64,000 nucleotides of DNA from the NCBI RefSeq assembly GCF_014237875.1, contig NZ_JACJVJ010000002.1, positions 959,300 to 1,023,299 on the forward strand, read 5' to 3'. Origin of the DNA: Parasphingopyxis marina (GTDB lineage Bacteria > Pseudomonadota > Alphaproteobacteria > Sphingomonadales > Sphingomonadaceae). Below, one piece after another: positions 63,666 to 64,000 of the stretch (positions are counted from its first letter, which is position 1; each line of letters begins with the position of its first letter). The notes under the pieces were generated by a model. It searched no databases, was not told where the DNA came from, and was given only the letters and a program-made list of their open reading frames with translations. The translations under genes and the position numbers were made by a program.

Positions 63666-64000
63666 ATGAGCGTCAGCGAAGCCAATGAAGCGGTCGCCGC
63701 CATGGAGGAACCGGTCGGCGACCGCTCCTTTCTGGGCCACCCGAAAGGGCTCGGCTATCTCGCCTTTACCGAAGCCTGGGAGCGCTTCTCCTTTTACGGG
63801 ATGCAGGCGCTCCTCGTCCTCTACATGGTCAACTATCTGCTGCTCGACGGGCGCGAGGAGGGCGTGCTCCTGTTCGAGCCGTTCAGCCGGCTCTATGGCG
63901 GCATCGAGGGGCAAGCGCTCGCTTCGGCGGTGTTCGGCACCTATGCCGCATCGGTCTATCTGACGCCGATCCTCGGCGGCTGGCTCGCCGACCGGATACT
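63666..64000 (+). CDS. Peptide MFS transporter (POT/PTR family), 3' end cut by window
   Basis: The first 111 residues of a proton-dependent oligopeptide transporter are seen. The N-terminal motif FLGHPKGLGYLAFTEAWERFSFYGMQALLVLYMVNYLL is the conserved PTR signature with the ExxER (EAWERFS) proton-coupling segment. SAVFGTYAASVYLTPILGGWLADRI is the next two helices. The start at 63666 follows GAGAGGGGATGACG. The gene runs off the right edge. Confidence 0.92.
   Translation, partial: MSVSEANEAVAAMEEPVGDRSFLGHPKGLGYLAFTEAWERFSFYGMQALLVLYMVNYLLLDGREEGVLLFEPFSRLYGGIEGQALASAVFGTYAASVYLTPILGGWLADRI

Overview
The window is a GC-rich alphaproteobacterial chromosome segment that most resembles the Sphingomonadales. 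Supporting signs are the blocks cpoB-tilS-ftsH and proA-nadD-rsfS-rlmH-envC-ctpA-dsbB-coq7, two large TonB-dependent receptors with sphingomonad-type plugs, a FzlA-like GST and DUF3667 and DUF2059 proteins. Genus cannot be fixed from the sequence alone. The window cuts a gene at each end: a carboxyltransferase on the left and a POT-family peptide transporter on the right.

Region 1 (1-13.3 kb) looks catabolic. Four genes with overlapping stops and starts encode a biotin-dependent carboxylase (carboxyltransferase, biotin carboxylase, biotin carrier) and a Tm-1-like ATP-binding protein. An IclR regulator is divergent. An MDR oxidoreductase and a VOC protein follow, then two divergent TonB receptors with strong hairpin terminators, and a cupin of the 2,4'-dihydroxyacetophenone dioxygenase type. 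I read this as uptake and activation of a small organic, possibly aromatic-ketone, substrate; the substrate is inferred.

Region 2 (13.3-21.8 kb) is accessory and the most unusual part. It holds a winged-helix protein coupled to a tandem-GNAT/FeeM-like acyltransferase, a divergent LysR regulator, a three-domain A-PCP-TE enzyme whose thioesterase nucleophile is Cys, and a gene fusing an NlpC/P60-like hydrolase to a GT51 glycosyltransferase. A lytic transglycosylase and a T7-type amidase follow. The block ends at the 3' end of a tRNA-Leu(CAG) gene whose acceptor stem is two bases short.

Region 3 (21.9-33.8 kb) is mostly housekeeping: an NDUFA9-like reductase, uppP, and gltD-DUF2059-DUF2059-gltB. 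Between the two DUF2059 genes lies a decayed copy of the gltB start, the scar of a tandem duplication. A MetE-like protein, a small VOC protein and a secreted protein of unknown function follow.

Region 4 (33.8-46.3 kb) holds a FzlA-like GST, a sulfotransferase/methyltransferase cassette, ubiG, lysC with a nitronate-monooxygenase-type gene, a hybrid sensor kinase, and a coupled DUF2383-YqcI/YcgG-DUF1989 set.

Region 5 (46.3-64 kb) is core: ptsP, a RodZ-like protein, cpoB, tilS, ftsH, a DUF3667 membrane protein, proA, an aldo/keto reductase, nadD, rsfS, rlmH (which appears to start at CTG), envC, ctpA, dsbB, coq7, a small secreted protein, dodecin, hemerythrin and the start of a POT transporter.
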